From Promicromonospora sp. AC04 (GTDB lineage Bacteria; Actinomycetota; Actinomycetes; Actinomycetales; Cellulomonadaceae), in contig NZ_QBUG01000012.1 in assembly GCF_003058225.1 (NCBI RefSeq), forward strand, positions 1 to 64,000: a stretch of DNA of 64,000 nucleotides, in the 5' to 3' direction. Every line of letters starts with the position of its first letter. Position 1 is the first letter of the stretch. A model generated the notes under the pieces. It searched no databases. It was not told the origin of the DNA and saw nothing but the letters and a program-made list of their open reading frames with translations. Position numbers and translations under genes: made by a program. Positions 40,751 through 49,464 of the stretch are shown piece after piece.

Positions 40751-41563
40751 TCAGACCAGGTCGTTGCGGATCAGGAAGTCGGCCAGCGCCACGCCGCCCT
40801 CACCCTTGTCGGTGACGAGCTCCACCTCGGGGCGCGCCGGGCGGGGGGCCGCCGACAGCGTCTCGGTGCGGGCGCCCGCGCTGCCCGCCGCGGCGGGGTC
40901 GAGCCCGAGGTCGGCCGGGGACCACACCTCGATCTCCTTGCTGCGGGCGGCCATGATGAGCTTGAAGCCCGGGAAGCGCGGCTGGTTGGCCGAGTCCGTC
41001 ACGGACAGGACGGCGGGCAGCGGGCCGGAGAGCTGCTCGGTGACGTCGTCGATCTCGCGGGTGATGGTGAGCACGCCGCCCGCCAGCTCGACCTTCATGG
41101 CGAGGTTCAGGGTGGGCAGGCCGAGCTCGGCGCCGAGCAGCGTCGGGACCACGGAGCCCAGGCCGTCCAGCGCCGCCATGCCGGTCACCACGAGGTCCAC
41201 GGGGGACTCCTCGCCGAGCTTGCGGACGGCCGCGGCGAGCACCGCGGCGGTGCCGAAGTAGTCGGAGCCGGCCAGGGCGTCGTCGGACACGCGGATGCCG
41301 CGGTCAACGCCCAGCTGGAACGCCTTGCGGAGCGCGACGTCGCCGTCGAGCCCGGCCATGGTGACGACCACCACCTCGCCGTCGGACGGCCCGATGCGGC
41401 CGGACTCCCGCTCGGCCTCGACGAGCTGGAGGGCCGCCTCGATAGCGTTCTCGTCCAGCTCGTTGAGGGTGCCCTCGCCGGCGTTCCGCACGACCCGGCC
41501 GTCGTCGAAACCGCGGTCCGTGTTGATGTCCGGGACGTACTTGGCGGTGACCACTATGCGCAT
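40751..41563 (-). CDS. etfB: electron transfer flavoprotein beta subunit
   Basis: A 270-residue ETF beta subunit, partner of EtfA. Motifs: MRIVVTAKYVPDI at the N-terminus, LNELDENAIEAALQL, and the ETF beta signature region VTREIDD-like (LTITREIDDVTEQLSGPLPA) with the recognition segment RFPGFKLIMAARSKE. ATG 41563 lies 7 nt downstream of TACCGT, so the transcript looks leaderless. It opens the block etfB-etfA-ThiF and is divergent from glgX. Confidence 0.95.
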   Translation of the reverse strand: MRIVVTAKYVPDINTDRGFDDGRVVRNAGEGTLNELDENAIEAALQLVEAERESGRIGPSDGEVVVVTMAGLDGDVALRKAFQLGVDRGIRVSDDALAGSDYFGTAAVLAAAVRKLGEESPVDLVVTGMAALDGLGSVVPTLLGAELGLPTLNLAMKVELAGGVLTITREIDDVTEQLSGPLPAVLSVTDSANQPRFPGFKLIMAARSKEIEVWSPADLGLDPAAAGSAGARTETLSAAPRPARPEVELVTDKGEGGVALADFLIRNDLV

Positions 41564-41635
41564 GGGGTTTACGGTACGACGTCGGGCGGTGCGGGACTGA
41601 TTCGGTCCACGGACGCGCCTGCGACGATTGGGGGC
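41564..41635. promoter_or_regulatory. divergent etfB / glgX promoter region
   Basis: Minus strand: -10 TACCGT (rc at 41571-41576) 7 nt before the etfB ATG. Plus strand: GACGAT 7 nt before the glgX ATG. Both suggest leaderless transcripts. No clear -35 elements are seen. Confidence 0.45.
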
Positions 41636-43948
41636 ATGGTGCAGTCACGACGAGCAGAACCGCAGCGTGCCCCGGGCGACCCGGCGCCCCGGCCGGTCGT
41701 CCGGCCGCTCATCCGGCCGACGGCACGCCGCAGCCACGTCCCGCCGCTCGGCGTGTACGTCACGCCCGACGGCGGGATCGACGCCGCCGTCCTCGCGTCC
41801 CACGCGACCGCCGTCGACCTGTGCCTGATCGACGTCACGGACCCGGCCCTGGACGAGCACGACCCGCGCCGGTACACCGAGCGCCGGTTCGAGATGGTGG
41901 GCCCCGTGTACGGGGTCTGGCACACGCACGTCCCGGACGTCGCGCCGGGCCAGCGGTACGGCTTCCGCGTGTACGGGCCGTGGGACCCGCGCGCGGGGAT
42001 GCGGCACAACCCGGCCAAGCTCCTGGTCGACCCGTACGCCCGCGGGTTCGCGGGCCGGCTGCGGTACGGGCCCGAGGTGATCGGCTCCGTGAGCACGGAG
42101 CACGAGGGCGGCTGGTGGCTCGGCGATCCCTACGGCGCGGCGGACGGCACCGACTCGCTGGCGTACGTGCCGCACTCCGTCGTCCTCGGGAAGCTGCCGC
42201 CGCCTCCTCCGCTCACGCGGCCGCGCGTGCCCTGGGCCGACACCGTGGTCTACGAGGCGCACGTGCGCGGCCTGACGATGCTGCGCGAGGACGTCCCGGC
42301 CGAGCTGCGCGGCACGTACGCGGGGGCGGCCCACCCGGCCGTCGTCGAGCACCTGCTGAGCCTGGGCGTGACCACGCTGGAGCTGCTGCCGATCCACAAG
42401 AGCGTGGCCGAGCCGCGGCTCGCCGCTCACGGGCAGACCAACTACTGGGGCTACAACACGCTCGGCTTCTTCGCGCCCAACGCGGCCTACGCGACCCGGG
42501 CCGCCCAGGACCAGGGCGCGGAGGCCGTGCTCGACGAGGTGCGCGGCATGGTGCACCTGCTGCACCAGGCGGGTATCGAGGTGCTGCTCGACGTGGTCTA
42601 CAACCACACCTGCGAAGGCGGCGACGACAGCCTGCACCTGGCCTGGCGCGGCCTCGACAACCCCGTCTACTACCTGCACGACGGCGCCTCGCCCGCCGCG
42701 CTGGCGGACGTCACGGGTACGGGCAACTCGCTGGACTTCCGGCGGCCGCGGGTCATCCAGATGGCCCTGGACTCCCTGCGGTACTGGGCCGAGACGGTCG
42801 GCGTGGACGGGTACCGGTTCGACCTCGCGGTGACTCTGGGCCGTGACGCCGTCGGCTTCGACCCGGACCACCCGTTCCTGGTGGCGCTGCAGACGGACCC
42901 GGTGCTGTCGGGCCTCAAGCTCGTGGCCGAGCCCTGGGACGTGGGGCCCGGCGGATGGCAGACGGGGTCGTTCCCGCCGCCGATGGCGGAGTGGAACGAC
43001 CGGTTCCGCGACGCCGTGCGCGGGTTCTGGCTGGACGCGCCCAAGCAGGGCGTGCGCGGGCAGGAGATGCGCGGCCTGCGCGACCTGGCCACGCGGCTGG
43101 CCGGGAGCGCCGACCTGTTCGGGCCGGGCGACCCGCCGCTCGTGCGCGGGCCCGTGGCGTCGGTCAACTACGTGACGGCGCACGACGGCTTCACGCTCGC
43201 CGACCTCGTGGCCTACGACCACAAGCACAACGAGGGCAACGGTGAGGACAACCGCGACGGGTCGGACAACAACCTGTCGTGGAACCACGGGATCGAGGGC
43301 CACACCCCGCTGGGCGACGACGCCACGACGGAGCCCTGGCAGGCGATCGTGCCGCCCCGTCGCAGGTCGCAGCGCAACCTGCTGGGCACCCTGCTGCTCG
43401 CGGCCGGCACCCCGATGCTCACGGCGGGTGACGAGTTCGGCCGCACCCAGGGCGGCAACAACAACGCGTACGTCCAGAACAACGAGGTCTCCTGGCTGCG
43501 GTGGGCGCTGGACGACGCCGCCACCGACCTCCTGGAGACCACGCGCTACCTGCTGCGGCTGCGGCGGGAGCACCCGGCGCTGCGCGCCGACTCGTTCTAC
43601 CTCGGCTCGCCCAGGCCGAACGAGTCCGACCCGGACCTGCTCTGGTTCTCCGAGACAGGGGCGCCCATGGATCCGGACACCTGGAACCAGCCCGGCCGGC
43701 GGGTGCTGCAGATGCTGCGGCCGGGGCCGGCCGTGGGCGACGCGGACGTCCTGCTCGTGATCAACGGCGGCCTGGCCGACGTCGAGGTGACGCTGCCGCA
43801 GCCCCGCCCCGAATGCACGCCATGGGAGCTGGTGTGGGACTCCGCCTGGGACGCCCCCGAGGTGCCCGACGACGAGGCCGGCCCCCGGACGTCGGTGACT
43901 CTGGACGCGCTCAACATCCACGTGCTGCTCTCGCCGGGCTCCGCCTGA
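41636..43948 (+). CDS. glgX: glycogen debranching enzyme GlgX
   Basis: A 770-residue GH13 isoamylase-type enzyme that hydrolyses alpha-1,6 branches in glycogen. The N-terminal CBM48-like part (GPVYGVWHTHVPDVAPGQRY) precedes the barrel: TNYWGYNTLGFFAPN, the region I strand LLDVVYNHT, the nucleophile Asp in VDGYRFDLAVTLGRD, the acid Glu in KLVAEPWDVGPGGW and the third Asp in NYVTAHDGFTL. The GlgX signature GDEFGRTQGGNNNAYVQNN is complete. A Pro/Arg-rich stretch of about 35 residues precedes the domain. It is alone in its transcript, ending at a palindromic terminator. Confidence 0.96.
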   Translation: MVQSRRAEPQRAPGDPAPRPVVRPLIRPTARRSHVPPLGVYVTPDGGIDAAVLASHATAVDLCLIDVTDPALDEHDPRRYTERRFEMVGPVYGVWHTHVPDVAPGQRYGFRVYGPWDPRAGMRHNPAKLLVDPYARGFAGRLRYGPEVIGSVSTEHEGGWWLGDPYGAADGTDSLAYVPHSVVLGKLPPPPPLTRPRVPWADTVVYEAHVRGLTMLREDVPAELRGTYAGAAHPAVVEHLLSLGVTTLELLPIHKSVAEPRLAAHGQTNYWGYNTLGFFAPNAAYATRAAQDQGAEAVLDEVRGMVHLLHQAGIEVLLDVVYNHTCEGGDDSLHLAWRGLDNPVYYLHDGASPAALADVTGTGNSLDFRRPRVIQMALDSLRYWAETVGVDGYRFDLAVTLGRDAVGFDPDHPFLVALQTDPVLSGLKLVAEPWDVGPGGWQTGSFPPPMAEWNDRFRDAVRGFWLDAPKQGVRGQEMRGLRDLATRLAGSADLFGPGDPPLVRGPVASVNYVTAHDGFTLADLVAYDHKHNEGNGEDNRDGSDNNLSWNHGIEGHTPLGDDATTEPWQAIVPPRRRSQRNLLGTLLLAAGTPMLTAGDEFGRTQGGNNNAYVQNNEVSWLRWALDDAATDLLETTRYLLRLRREHPALRADSFYLGSPRPNESDPDLLWFSETGAPMDPDTWNQPGRRVLQMLRPGPAVGDADVLLVINGGLADVEVTLPQPRPECTPWELVWDSAWDAPEVPDDEAGPRTSVTLDALNIHVLLSPGSA

Positions 43949-43958
43949 CCCGTCTGGT

Positions 43959-44015
43959 TGTGGGCGCGACCGTTGCGCCCAAACCGGACGGATAGTCGCA
44001 ACGGTCGCGCCCACA
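43959..44015. terminator. 19-bp palindromic terminator after glgX
   Basis: Perfect 19-bp arms (TGTGGGCGCGACCGTTGCG and complement) with a 19-nt loop, 10 nt beyond the glgX stop. Confidence 0.7.
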
Positions 44016-44086
44016 GCCAAGGGATTCACCCATGGTGTGGTCCGGCGCTGGTACCACCGGGGGTGCGTCGTGGTTACAGTGCGCTC

Positions 44087-45802
44087 ATGACTGACTCCGT
44101 CTCCAACAACGACGTTGCCGCAGCGGTCGACACCGACGTCATCGTCATCGGCGCCGGGCTGTCCGGTCTCGTCACCGCGACCGAGCTGACCGCAGCGGGC
44201 AAGCGGGTGATCCTGCTCGACCAGGAGCCGGCAGCGTCGCTGGGCGGGCAGGCGTGGTGGTCGTTCGGCGGGCTGTTCCTCGTCGACTCCCCCGAGCAGC
44301 GGCGCCTCAAGGTCAAGGACTCGTTCGACCTCGCGTTCGCCGACTGGCTGGGCTCCGCCCAGTTCTCGCCGGGGGCCGACCGCGGCGAGGGTCCTGACCG
44401 GTTCGGGTACCGGTGGGCCAAGGGCTTCGTCGAGTTCGCCGCGGGCGACCTGCGACCGTGGCTGCACGCCAAAGGCGTGCGCTGGTTCCCGCTGGTGCAG
44501 TGGGCGGAGCGCGGCGGTTACCCCGCCGGCGGGCACGGCAACTCGGTGCCGCGTTTCCACGTCACGTGGGGCACGGGCCCCGCCGTCGTCGAGCCGTTCG
44601 TGGCCGCGGCGCACGAGGCGAACCGGGCCGGGCTGCTCGACCTGCGCTTCCGGCACCGGGTCACGTCCCTGGTCGTCACGGACGGCCGCGTCACCGGCGT
44701 GCGCGCGGAGATCCTCGCGGACGACGACGCCGGGCGCGGCGAGCCCTCCAGCCGCGCGGTGACCGGCGAGGTGGAGCTGTCGGCACAGGCCGTCGTCGTC
44801 GCGAGCGGCGGCATCGGCGCGAACCACGACCTGGCTCGCGCCCGCTGGTCCGCCGACGCCGGGCACCTTCCGGAGCGGATGCTGTCGGGCGTGCCGGACT
44901 CGACGGACGGGCTCATGCTCGGCGTCGCGGAGGCCTCGGGAGCGGCCCTTGTGCACGAGGACCGCATGTGGCACTACCCGGAGGGCATCGCGAACCACTC
45001 GCCGGTCTGGTCGAAGCACGGCATCCGGATCCTGCCCGGCCCGTCCTCCCTGTGGCTCGACGCCGACGGCAGCCGCCTGCCCGGCCCGCTGTTCCCGGGC
45101 TTCGACGCGCTCGGCGCGCTGCAGCACGTGACCACGCGCGGCGACGACCACTCCTGGTTCGTGCTGAACAAGACGATCATGGAGAAGGAGTTCGCGCTGT
45201 CGGGCTCCGAGCAGAACCCCGACCTGACCGGGAAGTCGGTGCCCCTCCTGCTGGAGCGCGTGCGTGGGAGGTCGGTGCCGGTGCGGACCTTCGCGGAGCA
45301 GTCGGACGAGTTCCTCTGGGCCAACTCGCCTGCCGAGCTCGCCGGGAAGATGAACGCCCTCACCGAGGCGACGCCCGGGTCCTCGGGACACATCGACGGC
45401 GAGGCGCTGGCCGCCCTCATCGCGGCCCGGGACGCGCAGGTCGCGACCGGGCTGGGCAAGGACCCGCAGGTCGTGGCGACGGCGGCCGCACGGCACTTCA
45501 TCGTGGACAAGGCGATCCGCGTGTCGCCGCCGCGCGCCCTCAGCGACCCCAAGGACGGGCCGCTGCTCGCCGTCCGGCTGTCGGTGCTGACCCGCAAGAC
45601 GCTCGGCGGCCTGTGGTGCGACGAGACCGGCCGCGCCCTGACCCCGTCCGGCGACGTGCTGGAGGGCCTGTGGGCAGTGGGCGAGGCCGCGGGCTTCGGC
45701 GGCGGCGGCGCACACGGCCACCGCGCGCTGGAGGGCACGTTCCTGGGCGGCTGCCTCTTCACGGGCCGAACAACTGGCCGCGCCCTGGCTGACGCGCTGT
45801 AG
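44087..45802 (+). CDS. FAD-binding dehydrogenase (COG3573 type)
   Basis: A 571-residue flavoprotein related to fumarate reductase and 3-oxosteroid dehydrogenase flavoproteins. The FAD motif is VIVIGAGLSGLVTATELTAA (about 18-37), followed by the family block LGGQAWWSFGGLFLVDSPEQ. The C-terminal FAD segment is GLWAVGEAAGFGGGGAHGHR, then ALEGTFLGGCLFTG. The acceptor and substrate are unknown; steroid use is not supported by neighbours. ATG 44087 lies 6 nt after TACAGT, a leaderless arrangement. It is monocistronic, flanked by the glgX terminator and a long repeat region. Confidence 0.88.
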   Translation: MTDSVSNNDVAAAVDTDVIVIGAGLSGLVTATELTAAGKRVILLDQEPAASLGGQAWWSFGGLFLVDSPEQRRLKVKDSFDLAFADWLGSAQFSPGADRGEGPDRFGYRWAKGFVEFAAGDLRPWLHAKGVRWFPLVQWAERGGYPAGGHGNSVPRFHVTWGTGPAVVEPFVAAAHEANRAGLLDLRFRHRVTSLVVTDGRVTGVRAEILADDDAGRGEPSSRAVTGEVELSAQAVVVASGGIGANHDLARARWSADAGHLPERMLSGVPDSTDGLMLGVAEASGAALVHEDRMWHYPEGIANHSPVWSKHGIRILPGPSSLWLDADGSRLPGPLFPGFDALGALQHVTTRGDDHSWFVLNKTIMEKEFALSGSEQNPDLTGKSVPLLLERVRGRSVPVRTFAEQSDEFLWANSPAELAGKMNALTEATPGSSGHIDGEALAALIAARDAQVATGLGKDPQVVATAAARHFIVDKAIRVSPPRALSDPKDGPLLAVRLSVLTRKTLGGLWCDETGRALTPSGDVLEGLWAVGEAAGFGGGGAHGHRALEGTFLGGCLFTGRTTGRALADAL

Positions 45803-46151
45803 CCGATCTGCCCACCGGCGCCGAACCGCAAGTTCCGAGTCCCCGACGTGAGCCGAACCGCAGGTTGCGAGTCCCACCGGACCCCGAACCGCAAGACGTG
45901 AGTCCCACCGGACGCCGAACCGCAGGTTACCGGTCCCCACCGGACGCCGAACCGCAAGGTACGAGTCGATCCGGGCGCCGAGCCGAAGGGTGCGAGTCGA
46001 TCCGGGTACGGATGGACCCGGTTGTTTCGGTTCGACGCCGAGGTCCATGGCCAAGTTGCGGTTCGGCGGCCCGGCCGTCAGGCCAACCGACCCTTGAGCG
46101 GCGGGTCGGCCGGCTGCACCGGGTGATCTCCGGACGGGCCAGCGCGGGCTG
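45803..46151. repeat. non-coding region with tandem CCGAACCGCAAG array
   Basis: Six degenerate copies of a unit of about 31 nt start at 45831, 45853, 45884, 45915, 45947 and 45978. The unit reads roughly CCGAACCGCAAGTTGCGAGT followed by CCCACCGGACG. An inverted copy (TTGCGGTTCGGCGG) is at 46056. Related copies occur at 19060-19290. I see no gene, no conserved frame and no CRISPR-like spacer pattern. Confidence 0.65.
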
Positions 46152-46223
46152 ACTTGGGTTCAGCAGGCCCAATGAGTCCATGAAGCCCGGGGGACCGGTC
46201 TCAAAGAGCCTGCTGAATCAAGT
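46152..46223. terminator. imperfect hairpin downstream of tyrA
   Basis: Arms of 16-17 nt (ACTTGGGTTCAGCAGGC and GCCTGCTGAATCAAGT) with two defects and a 39-nt loop, 28 nt past the tyrA stop on the minus strand. Confidence 0.45.
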
Positions 46224-46251
46224 TCAAGAGCGGCCCGCCGACGGGCGGGGG

Positions 46252-47598
46252 CTACCGGAGCAGGGCCTTGCCGTCCTTCAGGGCGATCACTACCGCGCCC
46301 CGGGCACAGCGGGCCACCAGCTCCGCGGGCCAGTCGCCCGTCAGCGGCACCGTCTCGACATCCGCGCCGACGCCGGAGCCGGCGGCCGCGTCGCCCGGGT
46401 GCAGCCCCGTCACGCGGGAACCGCCCGGGCGGCCGAGCCGCTCCCGCACCGGGTCGGGGCGGTCGAAGAACCAGTGCGTCGGCGCGTTGGAGTCCAGCGC
46501 CTCCGCGAGCCGCTCCAGGTCCCGGGCGGCGAGCCTGAGCACGGGGGCGACCCAGGCGGCGTTCTCGGTCACCATCGCCTCGGTGCGGCGCGGGTCGGTG
46601 AGGCCCACCCGGGTGCCGTCCCGGAAGGAACCCGCGGCGAGCCGCAGCGCGAGGTCACGCACCGGGGCACCCGCCACGGCCCCGAGGAGCTGGTTGGCCA
46701 GCACGTGCGGCACATGTGACACGAGGGCGGCCGCCTCATCGTGCAGCTCGTCGGTGAGCACCGCGGCCGTCCCGCCCAGGGGGCCCGTGACCAGGCGCAG
46801 CACCAGCTCCAGGCGGGCCGGGTCGGTTCCGGCCATGCCTGCCGCCCCGACCCCGACCACGCCTCCTCCAGCCATATCGGCCACACCGGACGCGCCAGCA
46901 CCAGCACCGCCACCAGGGCCAGCAGGGCCAGCAGGGCCAGCAGGGCCAGCAGGGCCAGCAGGGCCAGCAGCGTCAGCGCCACCAGCACCAGCACCGCCAC
47001 CAACACCGCCACCAACACCGCCAGAGCCACCTGCACCTGCACCTGCACCTGCACCTGCACCAACACCGCCAGTGCCACCCGCACCTGCACCAGACACAAC
47101 ACTGCCAGCACCAGCACCAGCACCAGCACCAGACACCGCACCCCCCGCCGCGTACGTAACCGCCCACGGAATCCCCTGCATCAGCCCCGCGGACGACGCC
47201 GCGAACCCGCTTCGCTCCGTCCCCGACATGGGGTGCGCCCCCACGTAGCGGTCACCCAGCCCGGCCTCGACGACGGCCTCCCGCACGGGCGCCTTCACCG
47301 AGCCGACGTCGGTCACCGTCGGGTCCCAGCCCGGCTCGCCGGCCAGCGCCTCGGCGAGCTCCCCCGCGACGGATCGCATGGCGCGCAGGGGCGCGGCGAG
47401 CACCACGACGTCGGGCCGCTGCAGGGCGAGCCCGCTGACGTCGTCGGCCACCGTGAGGCCCGCCGCCCGGGCGTCCTCGGCCGACGACGGGTCGGTGGTG
47501 ACCACGGGCACGCCCGCCGCCTGCAGGGCGCGGGCCAGGGAGCCGCCGATCAGGCCGAGCCCGATGATGCCGACCCGCGCCGCGCCGATGCCGCTCAC
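46252..47598 (-). CDS. tyrA: prephenate dehydrogenase TyrA with Gly/Ala-rich insertion
   Basis: Converts prephenate to 4-hydroxyphenylpyruvate for tyrosine synthesis. The NAD site is IIGLGLIGGSLARAL; the catalytic His block is YVGAHPMSGTERSGF; the helical domain has LVSHVPHVLANQLLGA and ALRLAAGSFRDGTRV. Between them (about residues 153-256) lies a stretch made almost only of Gly, Ala, Ser, Val and Pro. It includes GAGAG runs and a collagen-like (GPA) run encoded by 9-bp DNA repeats at 46912-46965 and 6-bp repeats near 47030-47065. At 448 residues it is longer than usual because of this. GTG 47598 overlaps the pheA stop (GTGA). Confidence 0.93.
   Translation of the reverse strand: MSGIGAARVGIIGLGLIGGSLARALQAAGVPVVTTDPSSAEDARAAGLTVADDVSGLALQRPDVVVLAAPLRAMRSVAGELAEALAGEPGWDPTVTDVGSVKAPVREAVVEAGLGDRYVGAHPMSGTERSGFAASSAGLMQGIPWAVTYAAGGAVSGAGAGAGAGSVVSGAGAGGTGGVGAGAGAGAGAGGSGGVGGGVGGGAGAGGADAAGPAGPAGPAGPAGPAGPGGGAGAGASGVADMAGGGVVGVGAAGMAGTDPARLELVLRLVTGPLGGTAAVLTDELHDEAAALVSHVPHVLANQLLGAVAGAPVRDLALRLAAGSFRDGTRVGLTDPRRTEAMVTENAAWVAPVLRLAARDLERLAEALDSNAPTHWFFDRPDPVRERLGRPGGSRVTGLHPGDAAAGSGVGADVETVPLTGDWPAELVARCARGAVVIALKDGKALLR
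46912..46965. repeat. six 9-bp tandem repeats inside tyrA
   Basis: Units of AGCAGGGCC (first copy ACCAGGGCC) in phase with the reading frame, encoding Gly-Pro-Ala on the minus strand. A second array of CCTGCA hexamers, encoding Ala-Gly, lies near 47030-47065. Confidence 0.85.
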
Positions 47599-48587
47599 CA
47601 CAGCAGTCCCCGCTCGCGCGCCTCGGCCGAGTCCGACGCCGACACCGAGCCGACCGGGACATGGTCCGGGTCGAGCACGCCGTCGAGCGCCGCGAAGGAC
47701 CCGCCGGCCGGGAGCAGGCCGAGCGTCTTGAGGGAGTCGCCCGCGGCGAGCAGGTCGCTCAGGACGTCCCGGGCGCCCGGGTCCCACGGCGCCTCGTCGA
47801 GCGTCACCACGAACACGTACTTGCTCTGCTGCGCCTTGAGCGGCCGGGTGATCAGGCTCGACATGTTCACGCCCCGGTCGCCGAACGCGGCGGTGATCCG
47901 CGCCAGCACGCCCGGCCCGGTCACCACGGGGGTGATCGCCAGCATCGTCTTCCACGCCGTCACGCCGGCGGCGCGCGACCGCGCCAGGTGCGCACCGGCC
48001 TCGCCCCGCCTGGTCAGGACGAGGAACCGGGTGCGGCCGCCGCGGAAGTCCTCCACCGCCTTCGCGTACGTCTCCAGCCCGTACAGCTCGCCGCAGATCG
48101 TGGGGCCCAGCGCGATCGTCCCGGGCCCGGCATCGCGGCAGGCCGCCGCGTTGGACGACGCCGGGGCGGTCGCCAGCCCGGTGCTCGTCACGAAGCCCGC
48201 GCACTGGGCCAGACCGTGCGGGTGCGCGGACACCTCCGTCAGCTCGCCGTGGCCGGGGCGCACGAACGCGTCGAACGACACGTCTAGCGTCACCTCGTCC
48301 ACGGCGACGACGTCCGCGCTCGACAGCAGGGCGTCCAGCGACGGCACCACGTAGCCCTCGACGGAGGACTCGATGGCGACCACGCCGACGTCGGCGCCGC
48401 CGGCCGCCACGGCGTCGTGCACGTCCTTGACGGTGTCGAGCGGTTCGGCGGCGACGTCGTCGGCGGAGCTCCCGGACGCCGCGTGCAGCCGGGCCCACTC
48501 CAGTGCCGCCTGGTGGGTGAACGTGCCCTCCGGGCCCAGGTACGCGACGCGGGTGCCGTGCTCGGCAGGGCCACCCGGCACCGTCAT
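47595..48587 (-). CDS. pheA: prephenate dehydratase PheA
   Basis: A 330-residue enzyme converting prephenate to phenylpyruvate. It opens with VAYLGPEGTFTHQAAL; VGVVAIESSVEGYVVPSLD follows, and the catalytic TRF motif is in GGRTRFLVLTRR (about 182). A C-terminal ACT domain (GVLARITAAFGDRGVNMSSL) would bind phenylalanine; the usual ESRP reads ITRP. ATG 48587 overlaps the stop of the preceding ACT-like gene (ATGA), and its own stop overlaps the tyrA start, so three aromatic genes are translated as a coupled unit. ATG 48593 is an alternative start. Confidence 0.95.
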   Translation of the reverse strand: MTVPGGPAEHGTRVAYLGPEGTFTHQAALEWARLHAASGSSADDVAAEPLDTVKDVHDAVAAGGADVGVVAIESSVEGYVVPSLDALLSSADVVAVDEVTLDVSFDAFVRPGHGELTEVSAHPHGLAQCAGFVTSTGLATAPASSNAAACRDAGPGTIALGPTICGELYGLETYAKAVEDFRGGRTRFLVLTRRGEAGAHLARSRAAGVTAWKTMLAITPVVTGPGVLARITAAFGDRGVNMSSLITRPLKAQQSKYVFVVTLDEAPWDPGARDVLSDLLAAGDSLKTLGLLPAGGSFAALDGVLDPDHVPVGSVSASDSAEARERGLLW

Positions 48588-49423
48588 GCCCATCGCGGGG
48601 TCAGGGCGTCCGGCCCGGGCACGAAGGCCTCGCCCGGCAGCACGGCCAGCGTGCGGTGCGCGACGCCGCGCTCGGTGAGCGCGGCGACCAGGTCGGTCAG
48701 CGCGTCCGACGTCGGGCAGGAGAACGACGCGAAGAACACGTGGGGCCCGCCCGACGACGGCTGGCTGCGCAGGTGGTCCAGGTCGAGCCCGGCGTCGGCG
48801 ATGACCGCGAGGGTGGGCTGCAGGGAGCCGAGGTGGTCGTCGGCCGGGCCGAACGCGAGCCACACCTGCGCGGGTTCGGTGAACTCCGGCCAGTTGTCGC
48901 GGGACTCCAGCAGCCCGTACCAGACGGGGCCGCCCTCGGCGAGGGCCGCGCTGTCCGGGAGCTCCGCGAAGCCCGCTGGAACCCGCGACCGCTCGATGAC
49001 CAGGGATCCGCCCTCGCCCGCCAGCGCTATGCGCTCCTCGACGGTCGCGCGCGTCGGCACCAGGCGGGGGCTCACGCCGAGGCCGCGCAGCACGCTCGCG
49101 CAGTCCCGCATACCGGCCTCGTCGATGACCACCTGGCCCACCGTGGCACCCGCGCCGACCCACACCCACTGGCCGGGCACGGCCACCGCGGCCGTCACGA
49201 TGAGCGACGAGGCGCCCTCCAGGAGCGCGCGCTCGAGGCCCGGCGCCGGGTGCTCCGGGTGTCCCAGGTGCACCACGGCCGCCAGGGCCTCGATGCTCGC
49301 GACCGTGGCGAGCGTGTCCGCCGTGGTGCCGAGGTCCAGCAGCTCGACCGGGTCGTTCCAACCCGCCATCCGCGCGGCAAGCACCGCATGCGCGGGAGAC
49401 TCCCGCTCGCTACGTCCAAGCAT
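48584..49423 (-). CDS. prephenate dehydratase/ACT-like protein of unknown activity
   Basis: A 279-residue cytoplasmic protein heading the aromatic operon. Its C-terminal 90 residues resemble the ACT domain of PheA (GSLQPTLAVIADAGLDLDHL, then RSQPSSGGPHVFFASFSCP, with RSQP in place of ESRP). The middle (GGSLVIERSRVPAGFAELPD, WYGLLES) vaguely follows the second PheA lobe, but no TRF motif is present, so it is probably not catalytic as a dehydratase. A regulatory partner for PheA or TyrA is my guess. ATG 49423 lies 6 nt after TAGGTT (rc at 49430-49435), so it seems leaderless. Its stop overlaps the pheA start. Confidence 0.72.
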   Translation of the reverse strand: MLGRSERESPAHAVLAARMAGWNDPVELLDLGTTADTLATVASIEALAAVVHLGHPEHPAPGLERALLEGASSLIVTAAVAVPGQWVWVGAGATVGQVVIDEAGMRDCASVLRGLGVSPRLVPTRATVEERIALAGEGGSLVIERSRVPAGFAELPDSAALAEGGPVWYGLLESRDNWPEFTEPAQVWLAFGPADDHLGSLQPTLAVIADAGLDLDHLRSQPSSGGPHVFFASFSCPTSDALTDLVAALTERGVAHRTLAVLPGEAFVPGPDALTPRWA

Positions 49424-49464
49424 GTGCGCAACCTACCGCCGGTCGCCCGTCAGAGCCTCACGGC

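Noticed and set aside
44087-45802. 3-oxosteroid dehydrogenase (KstD)
   Set aside because: The motifs fit the COG3573 FAD dehydrogenases better and no steroid genes are nearby.
45831-46008. Tandem array considered as a CRISPR
   Set aside because: The units are degenerate over their whole length with no unique spacers, and no cas gene is near.
46252-47598. Separate gene in the Gly/Ala-rich tyrA segment
   Set aside because: The low-complexity stretch is in frame with conserved TyrA domains on both sides and has no start signal of its own.
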